A stretch of DNA of 64,000 nt. Origin: Coriobacteriaceae bacterium AF45-21 (GTDB taxonomy: Bacteria > Actinomycetota > Coriobacteriia > Coriobacteriales > Coriobacteriaceae). Position 1 is the stretch's first letter. Each line of letters opens with the position of its first letter. Below, piece by piece: positions 21,181 to 29,183 of this stretch. The stretch is from contig JAQCYU010000004.1 in the NCBI GenBank assembly GCA_027682925.1, forward strand, positions 1 through 64,000, read 5' to 3'. A program made the translations under genes and the position numbers. The notes beneath the pieces were generated by a model. The model was not told the DNA's origin. It saw nothing but the letters and a program-made list of their open reading frames with translations, and ran no database searches.

Positions 21181-21918
21181 ATGGATAACTATTTGGAATT
21201 GATGCGCGCTCGCCGCGAGCAGATTCTGGAGCGTTTTTATGCGGCACTCGATCGCGCGGACCGTCCCCACGATGCCGCGCGCCTCATTGCCGTCTCCAAG
21301 ACTGTTGGCGTCGATGAGACCGTTGCCGCCATCCAGGCGGGGTATCGCCATTTTGCCGAGAACCGCCCGCAGGAGCTCGTTCGCAAGCTTGCGGGCCTCG
21401 CAGAGCATCCGGAGCTACCCGAGGTGCGCTTCGATATGATCGGCAACCTGCAGACCAACAAGATCAATGCGGTTCTGGGCTCGGCCGAGCTGATTCATTC
21501 GGTAAGCTCGCTGCATTTGGCTCAGGCCATCTCGAGCCGTGCGGTCCGCAAGATTGAGGCGGGCGAGCTTGCCGGCCCCCAGCGCGTGCTGCTCGAGGTC
21601 AATGTGAGCGGCGAGGAGTCCAAGGGCGGCTTTTCGCCCGACGAGGTTCGCGACGCCGCAGGCGAGCTTGCGGAGCTTGAGGGAATTTGTGTGCAGGGCC
21701 TTATGACTATGGCGCCCCGGGGGAACAAGGATGTGGCGCGCCGCACCTTTGCCGGACTTCGCGAGCTAAGAGATGAGCTTGAGGCGACGCACTCCGACCT
21801 GAGGCTGCCCGAGCTTTCCTACGGCATGAGCGAGGACTTTGAGCCTGCCCTTGAGGAAGGCTCTACGCTCGTTCGCCTGGGCAGGGTAGTATTTAGCCCG
21901 GAGTTTGCAGTAAAATAA
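21181..21918 (+). CDS. yggS: PLP homeostasis protein YggS/PROSC family
   Basis: YggS-family proteins bind pyridoxal phosphate and help balance vitamin B6 pools; in Gram-positives the gene usually lies between pgeF and sepF. LIAVSKT with the PLP lysine (Lys40), FAENRPQEL, the FDMIGNLQTNKI segment, VNVSGEESKGGF and LSYGMSEDFEPAL are all recognisable. CGGAGG precedes ATG 21181, giving 245 residues. A longer in-frame start at 21097 would run through the phoU-side hairpin and is unlikely. Confidence 0.92.
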   Translation: MDNYLELMRARREQILERFYAALDRADRPHDAARLIAVSKTVGVDETVAAIQAGYRHFAENRPQELVRKLAGLAEHPELPEVRFDMIGNLQTNKINAVLGSAELIHSVSSLHLAQAISSRAVRKIEAGELAGPQRVLLEVNVSGEESKGGFSPDEVRDAAGELAELEGICVQGLMTMAPRGNKDVARRTFAGLRELRDELEATHSDLRLPELSYGMSEDFEPALEEGSTLVRLGRVVFSPEFAVK

Positions 21919-21978
21919 GGCTCTGAAGTGCGCACTGATTATCGGAGCGCCTGCACTAAACCGCGAGAGGACACAACC

Positions 21979-22704
21979 ATGGGCTTCCTTGACGAGATTA
22001 AAAATAAGATGCACCTGGGCGGCCAGCAGGGTTACGACCAGGGTTATGGTCAGGACGACGACTACGGCTACGATGACGGCTATGACGACGGCTACCAGAA
22101 CAATGGCTACAGCGGCGCCTCGGGCGATGGCTTCTACACCCAGGACGAGCCGAGCAACGGCCTGTTGGGTCAGACGCGCCGCGGCGAGGCCGAGTCGGTG
22201 GCCGTGTACACACGCTCCGGTCAGCTGGTCGGCGACGATTCTCGCCACGCTACGACCTACAACCCGCCATCGCGCTCGCAGGAGACGGTTGCGGGCGGTT
22301 ATCGTCCCGGCGCCTACGACACGCCGTCGAGCTATGCCGAGAGCACGCGTGCCCGCGCTGCTGCCCCCGCGCCCGCTCCCTCATCGAGCGATGCCTCGGC
22401 GTATGCGAGTAACATCATCAACTCTACGCCGCAGCTGCCGGCCTATGTCCTGCGCCCCGAGAGCTATGACGACGTGGAGACCGTCGTGCGCCGCGTGCGC
22501 ACCAAGCAGCCTGTCGCGCTGATTTTTGTGGGCGTTCGTACCGAGGTCGCCAAGCGCGTCCTGGACTTCTCTTACGGCTTTGCCTGCGGCCTGGGTGCCA
22601 CGGTCAAAGAGGTGGGCGACCGCGTGTTTATGGTGCTTCCCGCCGGCTGCGAGGTCAAGGATTCCGACCTCAAGAAGCTCCGTGCCGACGGCTACCTTAA
22701 GTAA
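21979..22704 (+). CDS. sepF: Cell division protein SepF
   Basis: SepF tethers FtsZ to the membrane and is essential where FtsA is missing. An N-terminal amphipathic helix (MGFLDEIKNKMHLGG) is followed by a Gly/Tyr/Asp repeat region at about residues 18-45, a disordered Ala/Pro/Ser linker, and the conserved SepF domain (LRPESYDDVETVVRRVRTKQPVAL through VFMVLPAGCEV). The 241-residue length is longer than many SepF proteins because of the linker. GAGAGG supports ATG 21979. The stop is followed at once by yggT in the same frame. Confidence 0.93.
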   Translation: MGFLDEIKNKMHLGGQQGYDQGYGQDDDYGYDDGYDDGYQNNGYSGASGDGFYTQDEPSNGLLGQTRRGEAESVAVYTRSGQLVGDDSRHATTYNPPSRSQETVAGGYRPGAYDTPSSYAESTRARAAAPAPAPSSSDASAYASNIINSTPQLPAYVLRPESYDDVETVVRRVRTKQPVALIFVGVRTEVAKRVLDFSYGFACGLGATVKEVGDRVFMVLPAGCEVKDSDLKKLRADGYLK

Positions 22705-22725
22705 AAACAAGACGAGGAGATTCTC

Positions 22726-23007
22726 ATCAACATCTACACCATTGTCCAGCTGGTCAATACGCTGTTCAACTTTTACTCCACGCTCATCGTGGTCTATTGC
22801 TTTATGACGTGGATTCCCATGAAGCAGGGCGGCCTGCTGCAGGATATCGCTGCAGTGCTCGATAGCGTCTGCGGCCCGTGGCTCAACCTCTTTCGTCGGT
22901 TTATCCCGCCGATGGGCGGCGTTGATTTTTCGCCGGTCGTTGCGATTATTGCGTTGCAGTTGGTGCAGAGGCTGATTCTGCAGCTTCTTATAGGTATACT
23001 CGTATAG
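22726..23007 (+). CDS. yggT: YggT family membrane protein (start codon unclear)
   Basis: YggT proteins are small membrane proteins of unclear function that follow sepF in many Gram-positives. Two hydrophobic segments and the WIPM and VDFSPVVAIIALQLVQR stretches support the family. The frame opens directly after the sepF stop, but the first ATG, GTG or TTG is GTG 22789, which would remove the first membrane segment. GAGGAG at 22714-22719 lies 6 bases before ATC 22726, so initiation there at a rare AUC codon, or an ATG misread as ATC, is the best explanation. The length from 22726 is 93 residues. Confidence 0.7.
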   Translation: MNIYTIVQLVNTLFNFYSTLIVVYCFMTWIPMKQGGLLQDIAAVLDSVCGPWLNLFRRFIPPMGGVDFSPVVAIIALQLVQRLILQLLIGILV

Positions 23008-23068
23008 AACTGACTTAGTAACTTACGTCGGGCGTGTAGCGCCGAGGCGATGAAAAAGGAGACTTGTT

Positions 23069-23745
23069 ATGGCTATTACCCCTGCAGACATCCAGGCTCA
23101 GACTTTCTCTGAGGCCAAGCGTGGCTACGATCCTGCCGAGGTCGACGTCTTCTTGGAGACGCTGTCCTCCGAGGTTGACGCTATGCTTGCCAAGATCGTT
23201 GATCTTAAGGGTCGCCTGACCGCCACCGAGCAGCAGCTTGCCGACGCGCAGGCTCAGCTTGCCCAGGCCCAGGATACCGCCGCTCAGGCCGTTCCCGCTG
23301 CTCCTGTGGCCGCTCCCGCACCCGACTTCTCCGCTCAGGAGCGTCAGATCTCCGCGGCCCTGATCGCTGCCCAGCAGACCGCCGAGGCAATTGTCAACGA
23401 CGCCAACGAGAACGCTGATCGCATCCGCAACGAGGCTGACGCCAAGCCCGCGAGGTTATCCGCCAGGCTCTGACCGAGAAGCAGGCCGAGCTCGAGGAAA
23501 TCGACCGTCTGAAGGCTTCCCGCGAGGAGTTCAAGGCCGAGTATCTCAAGCTCATCCAGCACTTTATGGACGACGCCCAGAACTCCTTCCCGGCCGACCT
23601 CATGGCCTCCACGCCGGTCGGTTCTGCCGCTTCTCCCGCGGTGACCGTTCCCGCCGCCGAGCCGCTGCCCGTCGCCGATCCGGTTGTCCCCGTGGCCGAT
23701 CCCTTCGCCCCGATCGACAACTTTGCCGCCGACGACCTGGACTAA
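23069..23745 (+). CDS. divIVA: DivIVA/Wag31-type cell-pole protein (1-base deletion)
   Basis: DivIVA forms coiled coils at curved membranes and organises polar growth and division. The N-terminal lipid-binding signature MAITPADIQAQTFSEAKRGYDPAEVDVFL is unmistakable, followed by a Gln/Ala-rich coiled coil, an Ala/Pro hinge and a second coiled coil. A G is missing at about 23445-23446 (AAGGCC read as AAGCC); joining the frames gives about 225 residues ending at the TAA at 23743-23745. It closes the division block begun by ftsZ. Confidence 0.88.
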
Positions 23746-23775
23746 CACCAGAACTACAATCTAGTGTCCGTAAGA

Positions 23776-23803
23776 GGAGCTCGCACCTGCGGGCTCCTTT
23801 TTT
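23776..23803 (+). terminator. Terminator after divIVA
   Basis: GGAGC...GCTCC hairpin with about 9 bp of stem including one G-T pair, followed by a run of six Ts. Confidence 0.85.
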
Positions 23804-23821
23804 GTGGCTGTATACGGGTTG

Positions 23822-23867
23822 GGAAACAAAACGCCGAGCTCTGCATGCGATAGGACAGAACTCGGCG
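23822..23867 (-). terminator. Terminator of the nitroreductase gene
   Basis: A 12-bp arm (23832-23843 with 23856-23867, one mismatch) is followed on the minus strand by TTTTGTTT. It faces the divIVA terminator between the two convergent genes. Confidence 0.7.
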
Positions 23868-23910
23868 AAGGGCGCGTGGTAAAAGGTAGATTTTAAGGTA
23901 TGTCTAAAAA

Positions 23911-24441
23911 CTACTTGAGGAGGAAGTTGGAGAGGGGAATAGTGCGGGCCTCGCGATGCTCGGGATCGGCGATGTGGTCGGCGGGATAGCCACAGACGAG
24001 CATGTGATAGGGATAGACGCCCTTGGGCAGATTGAACTGCTCCTGTGCCACCTCAGGCTTAAAATGGCATACCCAGCACGTTCCCAGGCCCTGCTCGGTG
24101 GCCTCCATCATCATCTGGTCGCACACGATGGACGTATCGATTTCACTGGAATTCATCTGGTCATACGGGCGCACCCAAGCATCATCGGTAACGCTGCAAA
24201 TAAGGAAGACAAGCGGAGCTCCAAAGATAGACCCATCACGAGCAAACCGAGGCTGACAAGCAGCAGCCTTCTCCAACAGCTCAGGCGTATCCAGCACCAT
24301 CACACGGGCTGGATGATTATTACAAGCAGAAGGAGCAATACGCCCAGCCTCAACAATGGCATCCACCACAGCCTGCTCAACAGAACGGTCCTCAAACTCG
24401 CGACAAGAATACCGACCACGAGCCAGATCCAAATAAGACAT
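23911..24441 (-). CDS. Nitroreductase family protein
   Basis: The 176-residue protein begins YLDLARGRYSCREFEDRSV, the FMN-binding R-x-S-x-R-x-F start of the nitroreductase superfamily, followed by GRIAPSACNNHPARVMV and a C-terminal GLGTCWVCHF and MLVCGYP. These proteins use FMN to reduce nitroaromatics, quinones or flavins; the substrate cannot be told from sequence. AGGAGGG before ATG (complement of 24439-24441) sets the start; the longer reading frame upstream is untranslated. Composition in the N-terminal third is less GC-rich than neighbouring genes. Confidence 0.88.
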   Translation of the reverse strand: MSYLDLARGRYSCREFEDRSVEQAVVDAIVEAGRIAPSACNNHPARVMVLDTPELLEKAAACQPRFARDGSIFGAPLVFLICSVTDDAWVRPYDQMNSSEIDTSIVCDQMMMEATEQGLGTCWVCHFKPEVAQEQFNLPKGVYPYHMLVCGYPADHIADPEHREARTIPLSNFLLK

Positions 24442-24727
24442 ACAAGCCCTCCTAAAATTAAAAATCAAACAAACCAAAAGTAACCCAAAGAGTACCCAAA
24501 GCAGCAATCAGCCAAACGCTCATCAAGGGCCAAAGTGTCCGAACGGATACCAAAGGTCCCTTCAGCCAAACCCCCATCGCGCTAAATCTATCAGCCAAAG
24601 TTCCCAATGGTGGTGCATAAGGGAGCGGGCCCGGCCACTAATAACCTTTTGAACGACTCTGCTTGCAGCCGGAGTGAAAAAGGTTATTAGTGGCCGGGCC
24701 CGCGACCGGTGGGACATGTACCCCCAA
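24442..24727. repeat. Intergenic region with a 26-bp perfect palindrome
   Basis: No gene is visible. The part from 24481 to 24600 is C/A-skewed and carries three copies of TCAGCCAAA plus several CCAAAG words. At 24625-24650 and 24678-24703 there is a perfect 26-bp inverted repeat with a 27-base loop; its core is GCCCGGCCACTAATAACC. It stands between the DUF47 gene end and the nitroreductase start, so it could act as a terminator for the phosphate operon on the minus strand. Confidence 0.75.
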
Positions 24728-25351
24728 TTAACTGTTCTTCATGACAATCGAATCCACGACATCGGCCACATTCTCGCAGCAGTCGGCGCAGTACTCCAGG
24801 AAGGCGTACACGTCACGCCAAGCGATGACCTCGAGCGGGTCCTTGCCGTTAACGTGCAGGTTACGCATGGCGTTGATATAGAGCTCGTCGGCCTCGGACT
24901 CGATGGTGTTGATCTGGATGACGAGCTCGCGCAGCGTCTTGGACTTGCGGTAGTTAGGCAGCTCGACCATCAGGTCCTTCATGGCGCGGCAGGCGTCGGT
25001 CACCTTGTGGGCGATGACGATGGCGTCGGGATGGATGCTCTGGATGTTGGTGAAGTAGACGCGCTGCACGACGCCCTCGATACGGTCGAGCACGGTGTCG
25101 AGCGAGCAGCTCATCAGGTCCAGGTCCTCGCGCTCAAGCGGGGTGATAAAGGCGGTGAGCAAGGCGTCTTCGAGCTCGTGGTGCTTCTTGTCGGCCGCAT
25201 GCTCGATCGCGTGCATCTTGTCGAGCATATCGTGAATCTTTGCAGGATCGAAGTTCTCGAAAATCTTGGTGAGCAGCTCGGCGGCCTGGACGGCAAGGTC
25301 GGCGCAGGCGACGTAGTTGTCAAAGTAGAACGAATCGGGTTTCTTTGCCAT
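24728..25351 (-). CDS. DUF47 / PhoU-like phosphate transport regulator
   Basis: The 207-residue all-helical protein belongs to the DUF47 (TIGR00153, PhoU-related) family found beside Pit transporters; segments AAELLTKIFENFD, MHAIEHAADKKHHEL and REDLDLMSCSLDTVLDRIEGV fit. It probably controls the Pit transporter encoded 67 bases upstream on the same strand. It contains no transmembrane segment and is presumably cytoplasmic. Confidence 0.88.
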   Translation of the reverse strand: MAKKPDSFYFDNYVACADLAVQAAELLTKIFENFDPAKIHDMLDKMHAIEHAADKKHHELEDALLTAFITPLEREDLDLMSCSLDTVLDRIEGVVQRVYFTNIQSIHPDAIVIAHKVTDACRAMKDLMVELPNYRKSKTLRELVIQINTIESEADELYINAMRNLHVNGKDPLEVIAWRDVYAFLEYCADCCENVADVVDSIVMKNS

Positions 25352-25418
25352 GAGTGGGTCCTTTCGAGGCGAAGACGGGTGGGCGAGGTGTTACGGTCCG
25401 GATGGACGTTCGGTTTGA

Positions 25419-26468
25419 CTAGATGAACATCATGAACAGCTTGGCCATGACAAAGCTGATGAGTCCGCAGGCGGGGAAGGTGAAGAACCAGGTGAACATC
25501 ATGTCCTTGACGACGCCGAAGTTGATGGCCGAGAGGCGCTTGACGGCACCGACGCCCATGATGGCGCAGGTCTTGATGTGTGTGGAGGACACGGGGATGC
25601 CGGTAAGGGTGGCAAGCAGCAGGTTCGCGGCGCCCGCCAGGTCGGCGGAGAAGCCCTGGTACTTTTCGAGCTTGACCATGCTCTGGCCAACGGACTTGAT
25701 GATGCGCTCGCCGCCCACGCTGGTGCCGATGCCCATGGTGGCCGAGCATAGCAGCATAATCCAGATGGGGATGCCGGCATCGCCGACGCTCGTCTGGCCG
25801 CTGGCAAAGGCCACGCCTAAAAAGAGCACGCCGATGAACTTCTGTCCATCCTGCGCGCCGTGCATGAAGCTCATGGCCGCGGCACTCGCGATCTGAGCGT
25901 ATTTAAAGAAGACGTTGGCACGTCGCCTGTTGGCGGCGGCGAAAAGAATCGAGACGAGCTTGCACAGGACCCAGCCCATGACAAAGCCCAGGCCGATGGA
26001 GAGCGCCAGGCCGTAGATGACCTTCATCCACTCGTGGACGTTGACGCTGCTCGCGCCGCCGAGGGCGATAGCGGCACCGGTCAGGCCGGCGATAAGGCTG
26101 TGGCTTTGCGAGGTGGGGATGCCAAAACGCGATGCCGTGGCGCCGTAGACGACGATGGAGAAGAGCGCCGCGCACAGGCAGGCGAGCGCCATGGTGCTGT
26201 TTCCGCCAAAGTCAACGATATGCGAGATGGTATTGGCGACGCTCGCGTTAAAGTGCGTCATGATGAGCACGCCGAGGAAGTTGAATGCGGCGCTCATGAG
26301 AATGGCGGCGCGGGCGGGCATGCAACGCGTAGTGACGCAGGTCGCGATGGCGTTGGGCGCGTCGGTCCATCCGTTGACGAAGATGGCGCCCAACGCGAGG
26401 ATCACGGTGACGGCAAGGACTGGGTTCGACACAATTTGGCCGAGGAAGGTTGAGAACGTTACGTCCAT
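25419..26468 (-). CDS. pit: Inorganic phosphate transporter, PiT family
   Basis: PiT proteins are low-affinity secondary transporters of metal-phosphate. The 349-residue protein has around ten membrane segments and both PiT repeats: FVNGWTDAPNAIATCVTTR near the N-terminus, the SQSHSLIAGLTGAAIA segment, and FMHGAQDGQKF plus PVSSTHIKTCAIMGVGAVKR in the second half. It is expressed with the downstream DUF47 gene. With pstSCAB-phoU at 16.6-21.1 kb, the window encodes both a high- and a low-affinity phosphate route. Confidence 0.93.
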   Translation of the reverse strand: MDVTFSTFLGQIVSNPVLAVTVILALGAIFVNGWTDAPNAIATCVTTRCMPARAAILMSAAFNFLGVLIMTHFNASVANTISHIVDFGGNSTMALACLCAALFSIVVYGATASRFGIPTSQSHSLIAGLTGAAIALGGASSVNVHEWMKVIYGLALSIGLGFVMGWVLCKLVSILFAAANRRRANVFFKYAQIASAAAMSFMHGAQDGQKFIGVLFLGVAFASGQTSVGDAGIPIWIMLLCSATMGIGTSVGGERIIKSVGQSMVKLEKYQGFSADLAGAANLLLATLTGIPVSSTHIKTCAIMGVGAVKRLSAINFGVVKDMMFTWFFTFPACGLISFVMAKLFMMFI

Positions 26469-26718
26469 ATATGGGCTTTCTCGAAGTTTGCAGACACGTT
26501 ACAAAAACATGATAAATCGTATCACCTCCTGCGGGTTTCTTTGCCGAGTTCTGATGGGAGAAGTAATTTTTTGGCACTAAAATTGAATATTAGCCCTGTT
26601 GACCGTGGGTGTTCTTTTTGCTATCACGCCATGCGGACACGCGCGATTGCTACGACACTCCAAAAACCACAGTCTGTTCGCTTTACAACATGCAAACATG
26701 CGTTCGATAATAGGGGGC

Positions 26719-27057
26719 ATGGAATATCGACAGACAGATGGCAAAACTCGACGCGTGCACAAGCAGTATGTGGACGTCGTGGCTCGCATCCTCGCGGGCG
26801 GACAGGTTGTGCCGGTCACCGTCTGCTGGGTCGACGGTCGTTGCTTTACGATTGACGAGATTGTCTCGACCACTGGGTTTGGCCTGACGGTTCACGGCAT
26901 TCGTACGGCAACCTATAGGGTCCGTTTTGGCGGTCATGCGACCGAGTTGTATCTGGAGGACCAGACGCGCGAACGACCAGATGGCTCGCAGGCCCATCTG
27001 ATGCGTTGGTGGGTGTGGGCATTCGACCGTACGCTCGAGGGCGAGCGCCGTGGGTAA
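26719..27057 (+). CDS. Hypothetical protein, small beta-rich
   Basis: I do not recognise this 112-residue protein with certainty. The pattern of a short basic N-terminus, V-P-V-T-V-C-W-x-D-G-R, RVRFGG and a closing aromatic-rich strand (MRWWVWAF) resembles small DUF6504-like proteins, but this is only a resemblance. A candidate promoter (TTTACA 26681-26686, GATAAT 26706-26711, spacing 19) would put the transcript start almost on the ATG, preceded by AGGGGG. It is divergent from pit and followed by a Bax-inhibitor gene. Confidence 0.55.
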   Translation: MEYRQTDGKTRRVHKQYVDVVARILAGGQVVPVTVCWVDGRCFTIDEIVSTTGFGLTVHGIRTATYRVRFGGHATELYLEDQTRERPDGSQAHLMRWWVWAFDRTLEGERRG

Positions 27058-27141
27058 GGACGTACGGCATTCGGGTACAATGACAGGAATCTTGTCAGCT
27101 GCTGCGCCGTTATTTGTGGCGCTTTTTGAAAGGACGAACCT

Positions 27142-27837
27142 ATGAACGATATCCAGGGCTATCAGAACGGCCCCGTCGAGACCGGCGCAAGCCGCGCCAA
27201 GGAGATGTCGCCGCGCGCGTACAATCTCGCCATGTCTGCCCTGATCTTCTTGGGCTTTTGCGCCATGGGCGCCGGCGCCTACTTTACGAGCACCATGTCG
27301 TTTGCGCGCATGATGATGAGCGGCGCCGCCTTGCCGCTGGTCTTTGGCTCGTTTATTTTGACCATCGTCGGCATGGTCATGATGTCGGCCGCCGCCAGCA
27401 AGCAGTCCGTGGGCTTGTCCCTTGTGGGCTACGTAATCTTTGCGAGTACCTTTGGCCTGACCGCGTCGTTTGGCCTTGCCAACTACGACCTGCCCACCAT
27501 CAACACTGCCTTTATCGCCACGGCCGCTATCACCTTTGTCTTTGGCGCTTTGGGCGTGACGTTCCCCAAGTTTTTCCAGCGCGTATATGGCATCGGTTTT
27601 GGCATTCTGCTCGCCACTATTCTGGTTGAGATCGTGCTGATGTTCATGGGCGTCTCGCAGACCATCACCGATCTGATCGTGATCGTGGTGTTCGCCGGCT
27701 TTATTGGCTACGACACCTATGTTGCCACGACGGTGCCGCCTACGCTGCCCAACGCCGTGCTCATGGCGTCCAATCTGTTCGTGGACATTATCAACGTGTT
27801 CCTGCGCATCCTGAACATCCTTGGCCGTCGCGATTAG
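27142..27837 (+). CDS. Bax inhibitor-1/YccA family membrane protein
   Basis: The 231-residue protein has about seven hydrophobic segments after a polar N-terminus, and the GFIGYDTYVA-x-x-N-x-FVDIINVFLRIL region near the C-terminus is characteristic of the Bax inhibitor-1 (UPF0005) family. Bacterial members act as membrane leak channels or protease modulators; a specific role cannot be assigned. GAAAGGACG precedes ATG 27142 and a terminator follows. Confidence 0.88.
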   Translation: MNDIQGYQNGPVETGASRAKEMSPRAYNLAMSALIFLGFCAMGAGAYFTSTMSFARMMMSGAALPLVFGSFILTIVGMVMMSAAASKQSVGLSLVGYVIFASTFGLTASFGLANYDLPTINTAFIATAAITFVFGALGVTFPKFFQRVYGIGFGILLATILVEIVLMFMGVSQTITDLIVIVVFAGFIGYDTYVATTVPPTLPNAVLMASNLFVDIINVFLRILNILGRRD

Positions 27838-27883
27838 TGGCGAATTGCGGCGGTGCTTGCCGTGCGTGCAAATCGATGCGAAA

Positions 27884-27909
27884 GGCGGTCCTTCGGGGCC
27901 GTCTTTTTT
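27884..27909 (+). terminator. Terminator after the Bax inhibitor-1 gene
   Basis: An 8-bp stem with G-T pairs and a TTCG tetraloop is followed by a run of six Ts. Confidence 0.8.
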
Positions 27910-27974
27910 GTACGCGGCGGGGTATCATGGATGGGAAAAGCCGATAGCGGCAGCGACAGGAAAGGTGGCCACGT

Positions 27975-29105
27975 ATGGCAGACGTCGACAACAGGAACCG
28001 TAACCGCAGGTCCAACCGAGCGGGTCAGCCCAATCCCAAGCGCGAGGCCCGTGCTAAGGCCGCCGAGCGTCACGTGGCAACTGTGTCCGAAGCGTGCGCC
28101 AAGGATATCGAGCGTTCGCTTGCCGGTGTTCGCGAGTTTGACGGTATGCCTGCCGGCTTTGTCGCGGCGATGAAGGCCAAGGCCCAAGCGGCTGCGGCTG
28201 CCGAGGAGCCGGTTGCCGAGGAGTCTGAGTCCGTCGAGGTCGAGGCCGCTGAGGTTGCGTCCGTCGAGACCGAGGTCACGGACGAGTCTGCGCCTGCCGA
28301 GAAACCCGCAGAGACCGAGTCCGCGCCTGCCGAGGAGCCCGCTCCGACCCTGCCCGAGGTCACCGTGCTTGATGCCTCCGCCACGCAGGCCATTCTGGAC
28401 AACGGCCGTGGCTATGCGCAGTTCTGCGACATGGCAGTGCTCGCCTTTGCCTCGTTCACCAACCCGGGTGGCGGCTACATCCAGGGCTATCTGGGCCAGG
28501 AGGCTACGCTCTGCGCCGATTCGTATCTGTACAACGTGCTCGACAAGCAGCGCAAGTGGTATGGCGAGAACCGTCGCCGCAATATCAACTGCGAGCTCTA
28601 CCGCAACCGTGCGCTGGTAGTGCCTGCGGTGCGTTTTGACCGCAACCACGTGCATGCGTATGCCGATGTGATCGTGGCCGCCGCGCCCAATGCCAAGCGC
28701 GCACGCCAGGAGTACCGCGTGAGCGACGATGCGCTGCTGGACGCGCTGCGCGACCGTATCCGCTTTGTGCTCGCCATCTGCGACGAGCTGGGTCGCGAGA
28801 AGCTCGTACTGGGCGCTTGGGGCTGCGACAACAACGGTTTTGATGCCGAGGCCGTGGCCGAGATTTTCCGCAAGGAGCTCGCATCGGGCGACTTCAAGGT
28901 CAAGCAAGTCTTCTTTGCCGTGCCTTCTACGCGCTGGGATGAGGATTTTGCCAAGTTCGAGCACGTGCTGGCAAACTTCCCCGAGCGCAACGAGGAGTCC
29001 TATGCCCAGGTTGCCGCTCGCGCTGCGGCAGCTCGCGCCGCCGAGCAGGCCCAGGCTGCTACCGAGGATGATGAGGACGAGGACGATTGGCGCAAGTACC
29101 TGTAA
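27975..29105 (+). CDS. TIGR02452 / microbial PARG-like protein with altered active site
   Basis: The 376-residue protein matches the TIGR02452 (bacterial PARG, macrodomain-like) family: a helical N-terminal part (about 20-70), then VLDASATQAILDNG, VLAFASFTNPGGGYIQG, ALVVPAVRFDR, VIVAAAPNA and VLGAWGCDNNGFDAEAVAEIF. PARG enzymes release ADP-ribose from proteins. Two features are odd. The catalytic loop GGG-x(7)-QEE is here GGG (165-167)...Q175-E176-A177, so the second, catalytic glutamate is replaced by alanine. In addition a Glu/Ala/Val-rich disordered stretch of about 55 residues (75-128) separates the helical part from the core. ADP-ribose binding may persist without hydrolysis. Confidence 0.8.
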   Translation: MADVDNRNRNRRSNRAGQPNPKREARAKAAERHVATVSEACAKDIERSLAGVREFDGMPAGFVAAMKAKAQAAAAAEEPVAEESESVEVEAAEVASVETEVTDESAPAEKPAETESAPAEEPAPTLPEVTVLDASATQAILDNGRGYAQFCDMAVLAFASFTNPGGGYIQGYLGQEATLCADSYLYNVLDKQRKWYGENRRRNINCELYRNRALVVPAVRFDRNHVHAYADVIVAAAPNAKRARQEYRVSDDALLDALRDRIRFVLAICDELGREKLVLGAWGCDNNGFDAEAVAEIFRKELASGDFKVKQVFFAVPSTRWDEDFAKFEHVLANFPERNEESYAQVAARAAAARAAEQAQAATEDDEDEDDWRKYL

Positions 29106-29130
29106 TCGGTACGTGCTGACAGATAGGTCG

Positions 29131-29165
29131 AGCCGACGGGAGAGGCTGCTTCCGTCGGCTTTTTA
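29131..29165 (+). terminator. Terminator after the PARG-like gene
   Basis: AGCCGACGG (29131-29139) pairs perfectly with CCGTCGGCT (29152-29160) and is followed by TTTT; it ends 19 bases before the next start codon. Confidence 0.8.
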
Positions 29166-29183
29166 CTGAGCGAGGGGCTTACG

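Noticed and set aside
26599..26718. Longer start for the unknown gene at 26719
   Set aside because: The extra 40 residues would overlap the candidate promoter, and AGGGGG lies directly before ATG 26719.
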